A stretch of 64,000 nucleotides of DNA. Origin: Nocardia donostiensis (GTDB lineage: Bacteria > Actinomycetota > Actinomycetes > Mycobacteriales > Mycobacteriaceae). The translations under genes and the position numbers were made by a program. A model generated the notes under the pieces. It was not told where the DNA came from. It ran no database searches and saw nothing but the letters and a program-made list of their open reading frames with translations. Location of the stretch: contig NZ_MUKP01000020.1 of assembly GCF_002081715.1 (NCBI RefSeq), positions 1-64,000 of the forward strand, read 5' to 3'. Of the stretch, positions 52,686 to 60,993 are shown in pieces; positions within the stretch are counted from its first letter, which is position 1; each line of letters opens with the position of its first letter.

Positions 52686-53027
52686 ATGACTACCGAACCC
52701 ACTGCCGCTGCCCAGATCGCCGACCCGGTCGGTCCCGTCGTGCAGGCCGGCGAGATCGCCGAGGCTGTCGCCGAAGCCGCTCGCATCGATAACGAGGGCA
52801 AACGCGTCGACATCCGCAACCGTGGCTCCTATGTGCGTGTCGAGGTCGACGGCGGCGAGTGTGTCCTGTACCGCGCCACGATCGAAGAACAGCTCGGGCG
52901 CCCGTTCCAGATGCATGAGCTCGAGGTCAGCATGCCGTCCTTCGTCGGGCGCATCGAAACCGGAACCGAACGCGTCCGGTTCTACCTCGCCAGCCACGCC
53001 ACCGCCCGCAAGGAGGAAACCGCATGA
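52686..53027 (+). CDS. tmoD: T4MO-type effector (coupling) protein
   Basis: 113 residues against 103 in TmoD. It matches through GPVVQAGEIAEAV, IDNEGKRVDI, RGSYVRVEVDGG, EEQLGRPFQMHELE and VRFYL. Effector proteins of the MmoB/DmpM/TmoD family dock over the diiron site and tune substrate access and coupling; they carry no cofactor. The gene starts right after the tmoB stop and overlaps tmoE by ATGA. In P. mendocina tmoC lies between tmoB and tmoD; here it has moved to the end of the set. Confidence 0.9.
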   Translation: MTTEPTAAAQIADPVGPVVQAGEIAEAVAEAARIDNEGKRVDIRNRGSYVRVEVDGGECVLYRATIEEQLGRPFQMHELEVSMPSFVGRIETGTERVRFYLASHATARKEETA

Positions 53028-54010
53028 CCGCATCACTGCGCCCGCTGAAGACCTGGAGCCACCTCGCCGCACGCCGGCGTCGCCCGAGCGAATACGAGAT
53101 CGTCTCGACGAAGCTGCACTGGCACCTGCGTGACAAGGAGCAGCCCTGGGACGTCGCCCACGAGGGTTACATGGCGGACTGGTATCGCCGGTACCGCAAC
53201 GGAAGCCCGGTACAGCACTCGGATTGGGACGCCTTCCGTGACCCGGACGAGCTCGTCTACCGCTCCTACAACATCCTGCAGGACGGTCAGGAGAACTACG
53301 TCGAAGGCCTGCTGGATCAACACAACGAGGAGGAGCACGACAAAAGCCTCGACTCCGAATGGGTTGCCTGTCTGGCGAAGCTGTACGCCCCGGGCCGGTA
53401 TCTGCTGCACACGGTGCAGATGGCCAGCGCCTACCTGGTGCATATGGCGCCTGCCAGCACGATCAGCAACTGCGCGGCCTTCCAGTCGGCGGACCAGCTG
53501 CGGTGGCTGACGCACACCGCCTACCGCACCGCCGAACTGGCCCAGTCGCATCCGTCGCTCGGATTGGGTTCCTCGGAGCGGGCGCACTGGGAGGAATCAC
53601 CTGCTTGGCAACGCTTCCGCGAACTGACCGAATGCGTGCTCGCCACCCGGGACTGGGCAGAGTCCTTCGTCGCGCTCAACCTGGTCGCCAAGCCCGCGAT
53701 CGACGAGGCGTTCTTCCGGCAGCAGGCGATCAGCGCCCGCCGCCACGGTGACACCCTTTTCGCGCTGCTGGCCGAGGCGGCGTTGCGCGACAGCGAGCGG
53801 TCCCGCCGCTGGTCGATCGAGCTGGTCCGCCACCTCGCCGAGAACCCGGCCAATGTGCCGGTGGTGCAGAAGTGGCTGGAGCGGTGGTCACCGCTCGCCG
53901 ATGCCGCGATCGACGCCTTCTGTGCGGAACTGCCCGACAACCCGGACGCCGCGTCGGCCGCGATCAGCGCGTGCCGCGCTTTCCGCAACCAGTTGCCGCT
54001 CGGGGGCTGA
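53024..54010 (+). CDS. tmoE: T4MO-type hydroxylase, beta subunit
   Basis: 328 residues, as in TmoE (about 327). LKTWSHLAARRRRPSEYEIVSTKLHW is the usual N-terminal arm that wraps the alpha subunit (TmoE also has an RRPSEYE...T block), followed by the helical body (HEGYMADWYRRYRNGS, DPDELVYRSYN, HTVQMASAYLVHMAPAS). The beta subunit resembles alpha in fold but lacks the diiron ligands. It overlaps tmoD by 4 bp, so the two are coupled. Confidence 0.9.
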   Translation: MTASLRPLKTWSHLAARRRRPSEYEIVSTKLHWHLRDKEQPWDVAHEGYMADWYRRYRNGSPVQHSDWDAFRDPDELVYRSYNILQDGQENYVEGLLDQHNEEEHDKSLDSEWVACLAKLYAPGRYLLHTVQMASAYLVHMAPASTISNCAAFQSADQLRWLTHTAYRTAELAQSHPSLGLGSSERAHWEESPAWQRFRELTECVLATRDWAESFVALNLVAKPAIDEAFFRQQAISARRHGDTLFALLAEAALRDSERSRRWSIELVRHLAENPANVPVVQKWLERWSPLADAAIDAFCAELPDNPDAASAAISACRAFRNQLPLGG

Positions 54011-54011
54011 G

Positions 54012-55106
54012 ATGCGCACTTCGGAGCACATCAGCCGCTCTTCGAGCAGCGCTCCGGCAGGGTTGCAGCAGGCAGGCAACGTCACCACGGTGACGACCGC
54101 CGACGGCCTGTCGTTCCACTGCCCGGAGGGCGACACACTGTTGCGTGCCGCCCTCCGGGCCGGGATCCCGGCCGCCTACGAGTGCAACAGCGGCGGCTGC
54201 GGGACCTGCAAGATCGTTGTCCACGACGGGCAGGTCGACCAGCTCGACCCCGACCCACCGGGCCTGTCCGACCGTGACCGGCGCAAGGGCAAACTGCTCG
54301 CCTGCCAGTCGGCGCCACGCACCGACTGCACGGTGAAACTGGCCGCCGCCGCTTCCTGGCCTGCCGGGCACGTGCGACCGCAGCGCCTGGCGGTGCAGGT
54401 CGTCGCCGTTCGTGAGCTGACGCACGACCTGCGGGAGATCACGCTACGGGCCGATGCGCCTGCCGAGTTCCTTCCCGGCCAGTACGCGATGCTCAGCATC
54501 GCAGCCGGGAGCGCCGAGGGAGCGCAGCCGCAGCCCGAGCGGGCGTATTCGATGTCGAACCTGCCGAATCCGGAGGGGCTGTGGCAGTTCCAGGTGAAAC
54601 GGGTGCCCGCAGGTCTCGTCTCGCCGCGGCTGGTCGACGAGGTGCGTATCGGTGATCGGATCTTCCTCGACGGCCCCTATGGCCATGCCCATCTACAGCC
54701 GACCGATCGTGATGTCGTCTGTATTGCGGGCGGGTCCGGGCTGGCGCCGATGGTCTCGGTCGCCCGTGGTCTCGCGGCCCGGGACGACGCGGCCGACCGG
54801 CGGCTGCACTTCTTCTACGGCGGGCGGCGCGAAGAGGATATGTGCGCACGGGAATTCGTGGAGGAGGTGACGTCCAGCCTGCGTCAAGCCTCGCTGGCCG
54901 AAGCGATCTCCGAAGAAGCGACGAATGGTTGGCGTGGAGCCCGCGGCTATGTCCACGAGCTGGTGGCCGACTATGAGTTGCCCGGCCTCGCCGACCACGA
55001 AATCTATGTCGCGGGCCCGCCGGTGATGACGGACGCGGTCGTCCGGTTCCTCGTCCTGGAACGCCAGGTGCCTGCGGAACGCGTTCATTTCGACCGATTC
55101 TACTGA
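54012..55106 (+). CDS. tmoF: T4MO-type NADH oxidoreductase
   Basis: 364 residues from the ATG at 54012, one base after the tmoE stop; TmoF has about 326, so this N-terminus is some 25 residues longer. Plant-type [2Fe-2S] cluster Cys58, Cys63, Cys66 and Cys98 (ECNSGGCGTC ... LLACQS), FAD motif RAYSMSN and NAD motif GSGLAPMVS. Electrons go from NADH through FAD and the cluster to the Rieske ferredoxin encoded next. The Ser-rich first 20 residues look unstructured. Confidence 0.9.
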   Translation: MRTSEHISRSSSSAPAGLQQAGNVTTVTTADGLSFHCPEGDTLLRAALRAGIPAAYECNSGGCGTCKIVVHDGQVDQLDPDPPGLSDRDRRKGKLLACQSAPRTDCTVKLAAAASWPAGHVRPQRLAVQVVAVRELTHDLREITLRADAPAEFLPGQYAMLSIAAGSAEGAQPQPERAYSMSNLPNPEGLWQFQVKRVPAGLVSPRLVDEVRIGDRIFLDGPYGHAHLQPTDRDVVCIAGGSGLAPMVSVARGLAARDDAADRRLHFFYGGRREEDMCAREFVEEVTSSLRQASLAEAISEEATNGWRGARGYVHELVADYELPGLADHEIYVAGPPVMTDAVVRFLVLERQVPAERVHFDRFY

Positions 55107-55115
55107 GGACCAGCA

Positions 55116-55451
55116 ATGGCATTCGAACATGTGACCACGTTCGACGACCTGTGGGAGGGCGAGATGGAGTCCTTCACGGTCGGCGATCAGGAGATCCTCG
55201 TCGCCCACCTGGAAGGCGGAGAGGTGATCGCCACGCAGGCGATCTGCCCGCATCAGCAGGTGGAGCTCGTCGAAGGCGAACTCCAAGGCAATTCCCTGAC
55301 CTGCAAAGCGCACCTGTGGCAATTCGATCTGCCGACCTGCAAAGGGGTGAATCCGGGACATGCGCAGCTGGCGAAATTCCCGGTGAAGATCGAAGGCGAA
55401 GACATCTACGTCGATCCGACCGGAGACACGCCCAAGGTTGCCCATTCATGA
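55116..55451 (+). CDS. tmoC: T4MO-type Rieske ferredoxin
   Basis: 111 residues against 112 in TmoC. Rieske ligands Cys44-Pro-His46 (ICPHQQ) and Cys63-x-x-His66 (CKAHLW). FDDLWEGEMESF at the start, and a C-terminal VKIEGEDIYVDPTGDTPKVAHS that ends in AHS as TmoC does. It carries electrons from the TmoF-type reductase to the hydroxylase. A Rieske carrier separates T4MO-type enzymes from phenol and methane monooxygenases, so its presence fixes the subclass. Confidence 0.92.
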   Translation: MAFEHVTTFDDLWEGEMESFTVGDQEILVAHLEGGEVIATQAICPHQQVELVEGELQGNSLTCKAHLWQFDLPTCKGVNPGHAQLAKFPVKIEGEDIYVDPTGDTPKVAHS

Positions 55452-55484
55452 CACCGTTGCCGCACGACTCTACGAGGAGGCCCT

Positions 55485-55694
55485 ATGCCTTTCGTCCGCA
55501 TTGATTGGTTTCCGGGACGGTCGCTGGAACAGAAGCGTGAAATGGTCGCGACCCTGACTCCGGAAATAGCCAGGATCGCGAAGTGCAAGCCCGAAACCAT
55601 CCAGTTCATTTTCACCGATGTCACTCGGGAGGACTGGGGTCGAAACGGTCGATTGTTCTGCGACTACTACGAATACGAGAACGATCCCGAATAA
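55485..55694 (+). CDS. 4-oxalocrotonate tautomerase-family protein
   Basis: 69 residues, as usual for 4-OT (about 62). It starts Met-Pro, giving the N-terminal Pro base after Met removal (MPFVRIDWFPGRSLEQKREM), with the family's KREMVATLTPEIARI helix. The second-half FIFTDVTREDWGRNG carries the WG(R)NG block of 4-OT-like tautomerases in place of WGIGG. It should tautomerise an enol to a keto acid or a related compound, 27-30 bp downstream of the Rieske gene in the same operon, so it probably acts on a product of the ring hydroxylation. Confidence 0.85.
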   Translation: MPFVRIDWFPGRSLEQKREMVATLTPEIARIAKCKPETIQFIFTDVTREDWGRNGRLFCDYYEYENDPE

Positions 55695-55742
55695 CTTCTT
55701 CGCCGAAATCGCGAGGAAACAACACGTCACAAGGGGAACATC

Positions 55743-56459
55743 ATGGTTACGCTGAACGCGGACATGGGTGAGTCGTTCGGAATCCACACATTCGGAAACG
55801 ACGACAAGCTCGTGGATCTCGTCGATACGGTCAATGTCGCCTGCGGATTCCACGCGGGTGATCCGACGGGAATGCACGAGACGGTCGCCAAGGCGCTCGC
55901 CGGCGGCGTCACCGTCGGGGCGCATCCTGGTCTCCCGGACCTCGTCGGTTTCGGGCGCCGTGAGATGAAGCTCTTCCAGGACGAGGCGGCCGATATCGTG
56001 CGATACCAGGTCGGTGCGCTCGTCGCCTTTCTCAAGGCCGAGGGCGGAACACTGGACCACATCAAGGCCCACGGTTCGCTGTATGGCATGTCGTCGCGGG
56101 ACCCGGAACTGGCCGAGGCCATCGCGAAAGTCGCGGCCGAATACGAAGTTCCGATCTTCGGCATCGCCAATACCGAACACGAAAAGGCCGCACAGAAGCT
56201 CGGCGTGCCGTTTGTCGCCGAATTCTATGTCGACCTCGGTTACCGTGCCGACGGTGGTCTGATCGTCGCGCGCCGACCCCACGCCACCCCGGTCGACGAG
56301 GCGACCGAACGCGCCCGCAAGGCGCTCACGGAGGGTATCGCAACGGCGGTCACCGGTGAGGAGTTCCCGATTCGCGTCGACTCGGTCTGCGTACATTCCG
56401 ATACTCCGAACGCCATCGAGATCGCCCAGGCGGTCCGTAATGTCCTGTCCACTCTGTAA
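55743..56459 (+). CDS. pxpA: LamB/YcsF-family protein (5-oxoprolinase subunit PxpA)
   Basis: 238 residues (E. coli PxpA 244). NADMGESFG, ACGFHAGDP, GAHPGLPDL, HIKAHGSLYG, YVDLGYRADG and CVHSDTPNA are the conserved blocks of this carbohydrate-deacetylase-like barrel. PxpA works with PxpB and PxpC in ATP-dependent opening of 5-oxoproline. Here a biotin carrier and a biotin carboxylase are inserted between pxpA and pxpB, so the substrate may be carboxylated rather than phosphorylated. ATG at 55743 follows AAGGGGAAC. Confidence 0.9.
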   Translation: MVTLNADMGESFGIHTFGNDDKLVDLVDTVNVACGFHAGDPTGMHETVAKALAGGVTVGAHPGLPDLVGFGRREMKLFQDEAADIVRYQVGALVAFLKAEGGTLDHIKAHGSLYGMSSRDPELAEAIAKVAAEYEVPIFGIANTEHEKAAQKLGVPFVAEFYVDLGYRADGGLIVARRPHATPVDEATERARKALTEGIATAVTGEEFPIRVDSVCVHSDTPNAIEIAQAVRNVLSTL

Positions 56460-56501
56460 CGGCACCGAGCGCGCGTCGCTCCCGATTCGAAAGGCACTTC
56501 C

Positions 56502-56747
56502 GTGAGCGAGCACCACGTCATCTCGCCGTTGCCCGGCGTTTTCTACCGATCACCCGCCCCCGGTCAGCCGCGGTTCGTCGAGACAGGCGCAACTGTCGAT
56601 GCGGACCAGACGATCGGCCTCGTCGAGATCATGAAACAGTTCACCGAGATCAAGGCCGGTACGTCGGGCGTGCTCACATCGTTCGCGGCGGAAGACAACG
56701 GTACTCTCTCGCCCGGCGATGTGATCGCCGTCATCGAAACGAAGTGA
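56502..56747 (+). CDS. Biotin carboxyl carrier protein (stand-alone)
   Basis: 81 residues from a GTG at 56502. A single biotinyl/lipoyl domain: PLPGVFYRSPAPG at the start and the biotin hairpin VEIMKQF (Lys is the expected biotin site; the usual motif is EAMKM), then DNGTLSPGDVIAVIE. Stand-alone carriers of this length with E(V/I)MK(x)F hairpins accompany PxpB/PxpC-type genes. It is seven bases from the biotin carboxylase gene that should load it. A host biotin ligase elsewhere is needed. Confidence 0.88.
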   Translation: MSEHHVISPLPGVFYRSPAPGQPRFVETGATVDADQTIGLVEIMKQFTEIKAGTSGVLTSFAAEDNGTLSPGDVIAVIETK

Positions 56748-56753
56748 AGAACC

Positions 56754-58112
56754 ATGCGTAAGTTACTCATCGCCAACCGAGGCGAAATCGCGGTAAGGAT
56801 CGTGCGGGCCGCACGTGAGCAGGGCGTGGCAACGGTCGCGGTCTACAGCGAGGCCGACAAAGACGCCGAACATGTCCGGGCTGCCGATGAGGCAGTGCTG
56901 GTCGGGCCGGCTCCGGCGACGGCGAGCTACCTCTCGGTCGATGCCATCCTGGCCGCGGTCCGGTCCAGCGGCGCCGACGCCGTACACCCCGGATACGGTT
57001 TCCTTTCGGAGAACGCCGACTTCGCTCGAGCCGTCCTCGATGCCGGTGCAGTGTGGGTCGGGCCGAGCCCGAGCGCGATTCGCGAAATGGGCGACAAAGT
57101 AGCCGCTCGCAAGAGCGCCGAGGCAGCAGGCGTCCCCACCGTCCCCGGGTCGGTGGGTGAAGTACACGATGCCGGCGAAGCCGAGCAAGTGGCCGAACGC
57201 ATCGGTTTCCCCTTGGCCATCAAGGCAGCGGCAGGCGGTGGTGGTCGCGGTATCCGCGTTGTCGAAAAACAGGAGGATCTGGCCGCCGCGATCAGCACCG
57301 CCCAGGCCGAAGCCCGCGCGGCGTTCGGTAGCGATGCGGTGTACGTGGAGCGGTTCATTCCCCGCGCCAGGCATGTCGAGGTGCAGATCTTCGGCGACGG
57401 CAAGAACGCTGTGCATCTCGGCTTACGGGACTGTTCGATGCAGCGCCGCAGGCAGAAGGTTGTCGAGGAAGCCGGGGACCTCGGTCTGCCGGAGCGGATC
57501 GTTGCCGGTATGTCCGAGTCCGCGGTGCAGCTCGCGGCCAGCGTCGGTTACTCCGGAGCTGGCACAGTCGAGTTCTTGTTCGACGAACTGCGCACCGAGT
57601 ACTACTTCATCGAGATGAACACCCGCATCCAGGTGGAGCATCCTGTCACCGAGATGATCTACCAGCGGGACCTGGTGGGTGAGCAGCTCCGGGTTGCTGC
57701 GGGCAACCCGCTGTCGTTCACCCAGGCCGACCTGGTCCCGTATGGCCATGCGATCGAGGTCCGGATCAACGCGGAGAACCCGCAGCTGAACTTCCTGCCC
57801 AGCCCGGGGACCATCGAGCGGTTCGATCTGCCTGCGGGCCCGTTCGTTCGCGTGGACAGCGGTTTCAAGGCGGGTTCGGTGGTCGCACCGTTCTATGACT
57901 CGATGCTTGCGAAGGTCATCGTCTGGGGCAACGACCGCCCCACCGCGCTGGCTCGTATGCAGCGTGCCCTGCAGGAGCTCGCGATAGAGGGCGTCACCAC
58001 CACGGCTTCTTTCGTGAGTGCCGTGCTCGCGGCCGAGGACTTCCAGACCGGCCGCTACCACACGACATGGCTCGAGCAGTGGATGACCGACCTGGAGGCG
58101 GCCGATGCCTGA
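56754..58112 (+). CDS. Biotin carboxylase subunit
   Basis: 452 residues, the length of AccC. ATP-grasp enzyme: KLLIANRGEIAVRIVRAA at the start, ATP-binding KAAAGGGGRGI, HVEVQIFGDG, RDCSMQRRRQK and the catalytic EMNTRIQVEHPVTE. It uses ATP and bicarbonate to carboxylate the biotin on the carrier. There is no acyl-CoA carboxyltransferase (AccA/D or AccD-beta type) nearby; PxpB and PxpC, homologues of the two halves of the urea carboxylase carboxyltransferase domain, overlap and follow it and are the likely partner. Confidence 0.92.
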   Translation: MRKLLIANRGEIAVRIVRAAREQGVATVAVYSEADKDAEHVRAADEAVLVGPAPATASYLSVDAILAAVRSSGADAVHPGYGFLSENADFARAVLDAGAVWVGPSPSAIREMGDKVAARKSAEAAGVPTVPGSVGEVHDAGEAEQVAERIGFPLAIKAAAGGGGRGIRVVEKQEDLAAAISTAQAEARAAFGSDAVYVERFIPRARHVEVQIFGDGKNAVHLGLRDCSMQRRRQKVVEEAGDLGLPERIVAGMSESAVQLAASVGYSGAGTVEFLFDELRTEYYFIEMNTRIQVEHPVTEMIYQRDLVGEQLRVAAGNPLSFTQADLVPYGHAIEVRINAENPQLNFLPSPGTIERFDLPAGPFVRVDSGFKAGSVVAPFYDSMLAKVIVWGNDRPTALARMQRALQELAIEGVTTTASFVSAVLAAEDFQTGRYHTTWLEQWMTDLEAADA

Positions 58113-58995
58113 CCAGCCGACAACTCGCTACTCCTGGGGCGCCGATGAGCACCTCGTCGTCCAGCTCGCCGAGGAGATGACGCTGGCGGCGAACTTCACC
58201 GCGATGGCGATCAGCACCCGGCTGAGCGAACGGAGCCTCGACGGAGTCCTCGACATCTGCCCCGCGAACGCCTCGCTGCTCATCCGATTCGATCCCGACC
58301 GGCTGGAGCCGGCGACGTTGGAAGGCGTCGTGCGGGATATCGAGGCCGAAGTCGCGCAGCAGACACAGCCCGCGATCCGCACCCGCCTGCTGGAGATCCC
58401 GGTCTGGTACGACGACCCCGTCACCCGTGAGGTCGGGGCGAAATTCCGCGACCGGCATCAGCGGCCCGAAGGCAGTGACATCGAGTACGCGATGGCCGAG
58501 CTCGGTCTCGGTTCGGTCGAGGAGTTCATCGATCGGCACTCGTCCGCCCCGTGGCTGGTGTCGATGGTCGGCTTCGTCGCAGGCCTGCCGTTCATGTTTC
58601 AGATGGTCGAGCGTCAGTGGCAGATCGAGTTGCCGAAGTACCTGCGCCCCCGGACCGAGACACCGAAACTCACCGTCGGTCACGGTGGCTGTTTCGCCTG
58701 TATCTACTCGGTGAAAGGCGCCGGCGGCTACCAGATGTTCGGGCTGACCCCGCTGCCGATCTTCGACCCGGAACGGAAGCACTCGGTCTTCGCTGAGTCC
58801 ATGGTGCTCTTCCGGCCCGGAGACATCGTCAAATTCCGCCCGATCGATGTGGCCGAGTACGCACAGCTGGAGGCTGCGGCGGAGCGCGGCGAAAACGTCT
58901 ACAAGTCGGTCCGAGTCGATTTCGAGCTCAATGAATTCCTGGCCGCCCCCGACGCATACAACAAACACCTGTTGGGAGCTCTCGATGCACGTTGA
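58105..58995 (+). CDS. pxpB: KipI/PxpB-type subunit (allophanate hydrolase subunit 1 fold)
   Basis: 296 residues, clearly longer than E. coli PxpB (218). Family blocks: RYSWGADEHLVVQLAEEM, DICPANASLLIRFDP, EIPVWYDD, FVAGLPFMFQM, YLRPRTETPKL, GGCFACIYSVKGAGGYQMFGLTP. The C-terminal 70 residues (FRPGDIVKFRPIDVAEYAQLE ...) are an extension typical of urea-carboxylase-like versions rather than plain 5-oxoprolinase. It overlaps both neighbours (8 bp with the biotin carboxylase, 11 bp with pxpC). With PxpC it would form the carboxyltransferase half of the enzyme. Confidence 0.88.
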   Translation: MPDQPTTRYSWGADEHLVVQLAEEMTLAANFTAMAISTRLSERSLDGVLDICPANASLLIRFDPDRLEPATLEGVVRDIEAEVAQQTQPAIRTRLLEIPVWYDDPVTREVGAKFRDRHQRPEGSDIEYAMAELGLGSVEEFIDRHSSAPWLVSMVGFVAGLPFMFQMVERQWQIELPKYLRPRTETPKLTVGHGGCFACIYSVKGAGGYQMFGLTPLPIFDPERKHSVFAESMVLFRPGDIVKFRPIDVAEYAQLEAAAERGENVYKSVRVDFELNEFLAAPDAYNKHLLGALDAR

Positions 58996-59953
58996 GGTCA
59001 TGGAGGCGGGCCTGGCGACGACCGTGCAAGATCTCGGTCGAAGCGGCGCGTACAACGTCGGCATCCCGCCCTCCGGGGCACTCGATCAGGAATCGGCCAA
59101 GCTCGCCAACCTGCTGGTGGGAAACGAGGTCGACGCCGCCGTGCTGGAAGCTCCTTATCTGGGCCCACGGCTGGCCTTCACCGGACCCTCGGTGGTCGCG
59201 GTCACCGGCGCACAGGCGCAGGTGATGCTCAACGGCACCGAAGTACCGGCGTGGGAAGCGTTCCAGGTCGACGACGGCGATGTGCTCTCTTTCGGCTACA
59301 TCCAGAGTGGGGCCCGCCTCTATATCGCGATCGCAGGCGGTTTCGACGTCCCGCTCGTGCTCGGGTCCAGGTCCACCTACGGGTTGGGCGCCCTCGGTGG
59401 GTTCCAGGGACGTTTGCTGCGAGCAGGGGACAAGCTGCCCGTAGGCGCCGCGGTCACCGGCTTCGTGCCCCGATCGATCCCCGCCTCCGCACGTCCTGGC
59501 TGGTCACGCGAGGTGGAGTTGCGCGTGGTGCTCGGGCTGTACGACTACCGTCTGACCGGCGAAGCGACCGAGGCCCTGCTCGAAACGGTATGGACGCTCA
59601 CCCCGGTGGCCGACCGGACCGGATTCCGGTACGCGGGGGCGAAGCTGGCGTTCAAGGAACGTGAACAGCCGTTCGGTGCAGGATCCGACCCGTCGAATAT
59701 CGTCGATGCGGGCTACCCCATCGGATCCATCCAGGTCCCGAGTGGATCCGAACCGATCATCCTGCACCGTGATGCCGTTTCCGGCGGCGGGTATGCCATG
59801 GTGGGCACCGTCATCAGCGTCGATATGGATTCGGTAGCGCAGTCGGCGCCGGGCACGAACACCCGCCTGCGCGCGGTGTCGCTCGACGAGGCGCTGCAAG
59901 CCCGACGCCACGCGAAGACCCGTTTCGCGAATCTGGCAGACAAGCTCACCTGA
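58985..59953 (+). CDS. pxpC: KipA/PxpC-type subunit (allophanate hydrolase subunit 2 fold)
   Basis: 322 residues from the ATG at 58985. It begins MHVEVMEAGLATTVQDLGR, and continues GAYNVGIPPSGALDQESAKLAN (in parts), LEAPYLGPRLAFTG, AIAGGFDVPLVLGSRST and SDPSNIVDAGYPIGSIQVP, and ISVDMDSVAQ near the end, all signatures of the KipA half. The family binds KipI/PxpB in a mixed complex. In yeast and bacterial urea carboxylase these two folds together form the carboxyltransferase domain. It is the last gene of a plus-strand operon that begins at 50121, and a strong hairpin follows. Confidence 0.9.
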   Translation: MHVEVMEAGLATTVQDLGRSGAYNVGIPPSGALDQESAKLANLLVGNEVDAAVLEAPYLGPRLAFTGPSVVAVTGAQAQVMLNGTEVPAWEAFQVDDGDVLSFGYIQSGARLYIAIAGGFDVPLVLGSRSTYGLGALGGFQGRLLRAGDKLPVGAAVTGFVPRSIPASARPGWSREVELRVVLGLYDYRLTGEATEALLETVWTLTPVADRTGFRYAGAKLAFKEREQPFGAGSDPSNIVDAGYPIGSIQVPSGSEPIILHRDAVSGGGYAMVGTVISVDMDSVAQSAPGTNTRLRAVSLDEALQARRHAKTRFANLADKLT

Positions 59954-59992
59954 GTCGTGGCCCGCGCCGCTGCCGGCGGCGCGGGCCACGAC
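59954..59992. terminator. Bidirectional terminator between the two pxpC genes
   Basis: A perfect 17-bp stem (59954-59970 with 59976-59992) and a 5-base loop TGCCG, placed between convergent genes that end at 59953 and 60001. Confidence 0.88.
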
Positions 59993-60000
59993 CTCGCCTG

Positions 60001-60993
60001 TTACGGAACCCGGACCGTCCGACGCGGATCCACCGTGAAATCGACGCGCTTGTTCAAGGCCAGAGCCTCTTCGTAGTCGACTTCCCGGAAACGGATGGTG
60101 TCGCGTCCCGGACGCATCTGCCCGACCTTCCACAGTGCGCAGTAAGGGACGGTGGCTACCACCGCGAAGCCGCCTGAGGTGTTGCCGTCCATACCCAGGA
60201 TCGTCAGCACATCACCGTTCGCCAGCACACCGCCCGCGGGATATGCGGCGTCGAGAACATTGGACGGGTGGCCGCCCGCGGTACCTCCGTCGGGTCGCGC
60301 CCAGGTGAACCGGTGCGGATTCAGGCGGGTGCTGATGCGGTCGGAGTTCAGGTCGACCCGCCATTGCCTGCGCAGCAGTTCCGCCCAGTCGTCGTCGGTC
60401 AGGTAGTCGGGGCTGGCGTGCGGCCCCTGGATGATCTCGACTTCCCAATCGGTCACGAATCGCGGGCGCATCGACTCGGGAAGGCGTCGGCGGGGGAGCC
60501 GGGCCCTGCTGCGGGTCGAGAGCAGATCGCCGCGGACCAGCGCCCGGCCCTCCACGCCACCGATGCCTGCGACGAGCGAGGTCGCCGCCGACCCGTAAAC
60601 CTCGGGCACCGCGATGCCGCCGCGGACCGCGAGATAGAGCCGGAACCCTGGGCCGCCTGCCCCCACTGTCCGCAGTATGTCGCCGGACCGCACGTCGAGC
60701 GTCTCCCAGGCCGGGAACGGTATGTCGTTCAGCAGGACCGCGGTACCGTCCGGTGCGGCGATCGCTATCTGGGTATCGATCAGGAACGCGACCGACAGCC
60801 CGATCTTGGGAACTTCGAGGGCCGGGGCCCCGACGGGGTTGCCGACGAGAATGTTCGCGGCACGCATCGACACATGGTCCATGGGACCGGCCGCAAAGTA
60901 GCCCAGCGACGTCAGTCCCAGGCGTCCGGGCCAGGCCTGGACGGTGGTCTGCAGGCCAGGATCGATGATCTCGATCGATGTCCGGATGCTCAC
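60001..60993 (-). CDS. Second KipA/PxpC-type subunit
   Basis: 330 residues from a GTG at 60993 overlapping the stop of the upstream PxpB-like gene. IIDPGLQTTVQAWPGRLG at the start, GYFAAGPMDHVSMRAANILVGN (in parts), GGIAVPEVYGSAATS, TWARPDGGTAGGHPSNVLD and a MGDGNTSGG-type end block (MDGNTSGGFAVVATVP). Divergent from the plus-strand PxpC at 58985: the two share the fold, not recent ancestry. Together with the PxpB-like partner it could give a carboxyltransferase of different substrate range using the same biotin carrier, or act as an amidase-like lyase. Confidence 0.88.
   Translation of the reverse strand: MSIRTSIEIIDPGLQTTVQAWPGRLGLTSLGYFAAGPMDHVSMRAANILVGNPVGAPALEVPKIGLSVAFLIDTQIAIAAPDGTAVLLNDIPFPAWETLDVRSGDILRTVGAGGPGFRLYLAVRGGIAVPEVYGSAATSLVAGIGGVEGRALVRGDLLSTRSRARLPRRRLPESMRPRFVTDWEVEIIQGPHASPDYLTDDDWAELLRRQWRVDLNSDRISTRLNPHRFTWARPDGGTAGGHPSNVLDAAYPAGGVLANGDVLTILGMDGNTSGGFAVVATVPYCALWKVGQMRPGRDTIRFREVDYEEALALNKRVDFTVDPRRTVRVP

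Noticed and set aside
50907-53072. 721-codon open frame on the minus strand opposite the monooxygenase genes
   Set aside because: It is the antisense shadow of high-GC codon use over four well-supported plus-strand genes; no domain is visible and there is no ribosome binding site.
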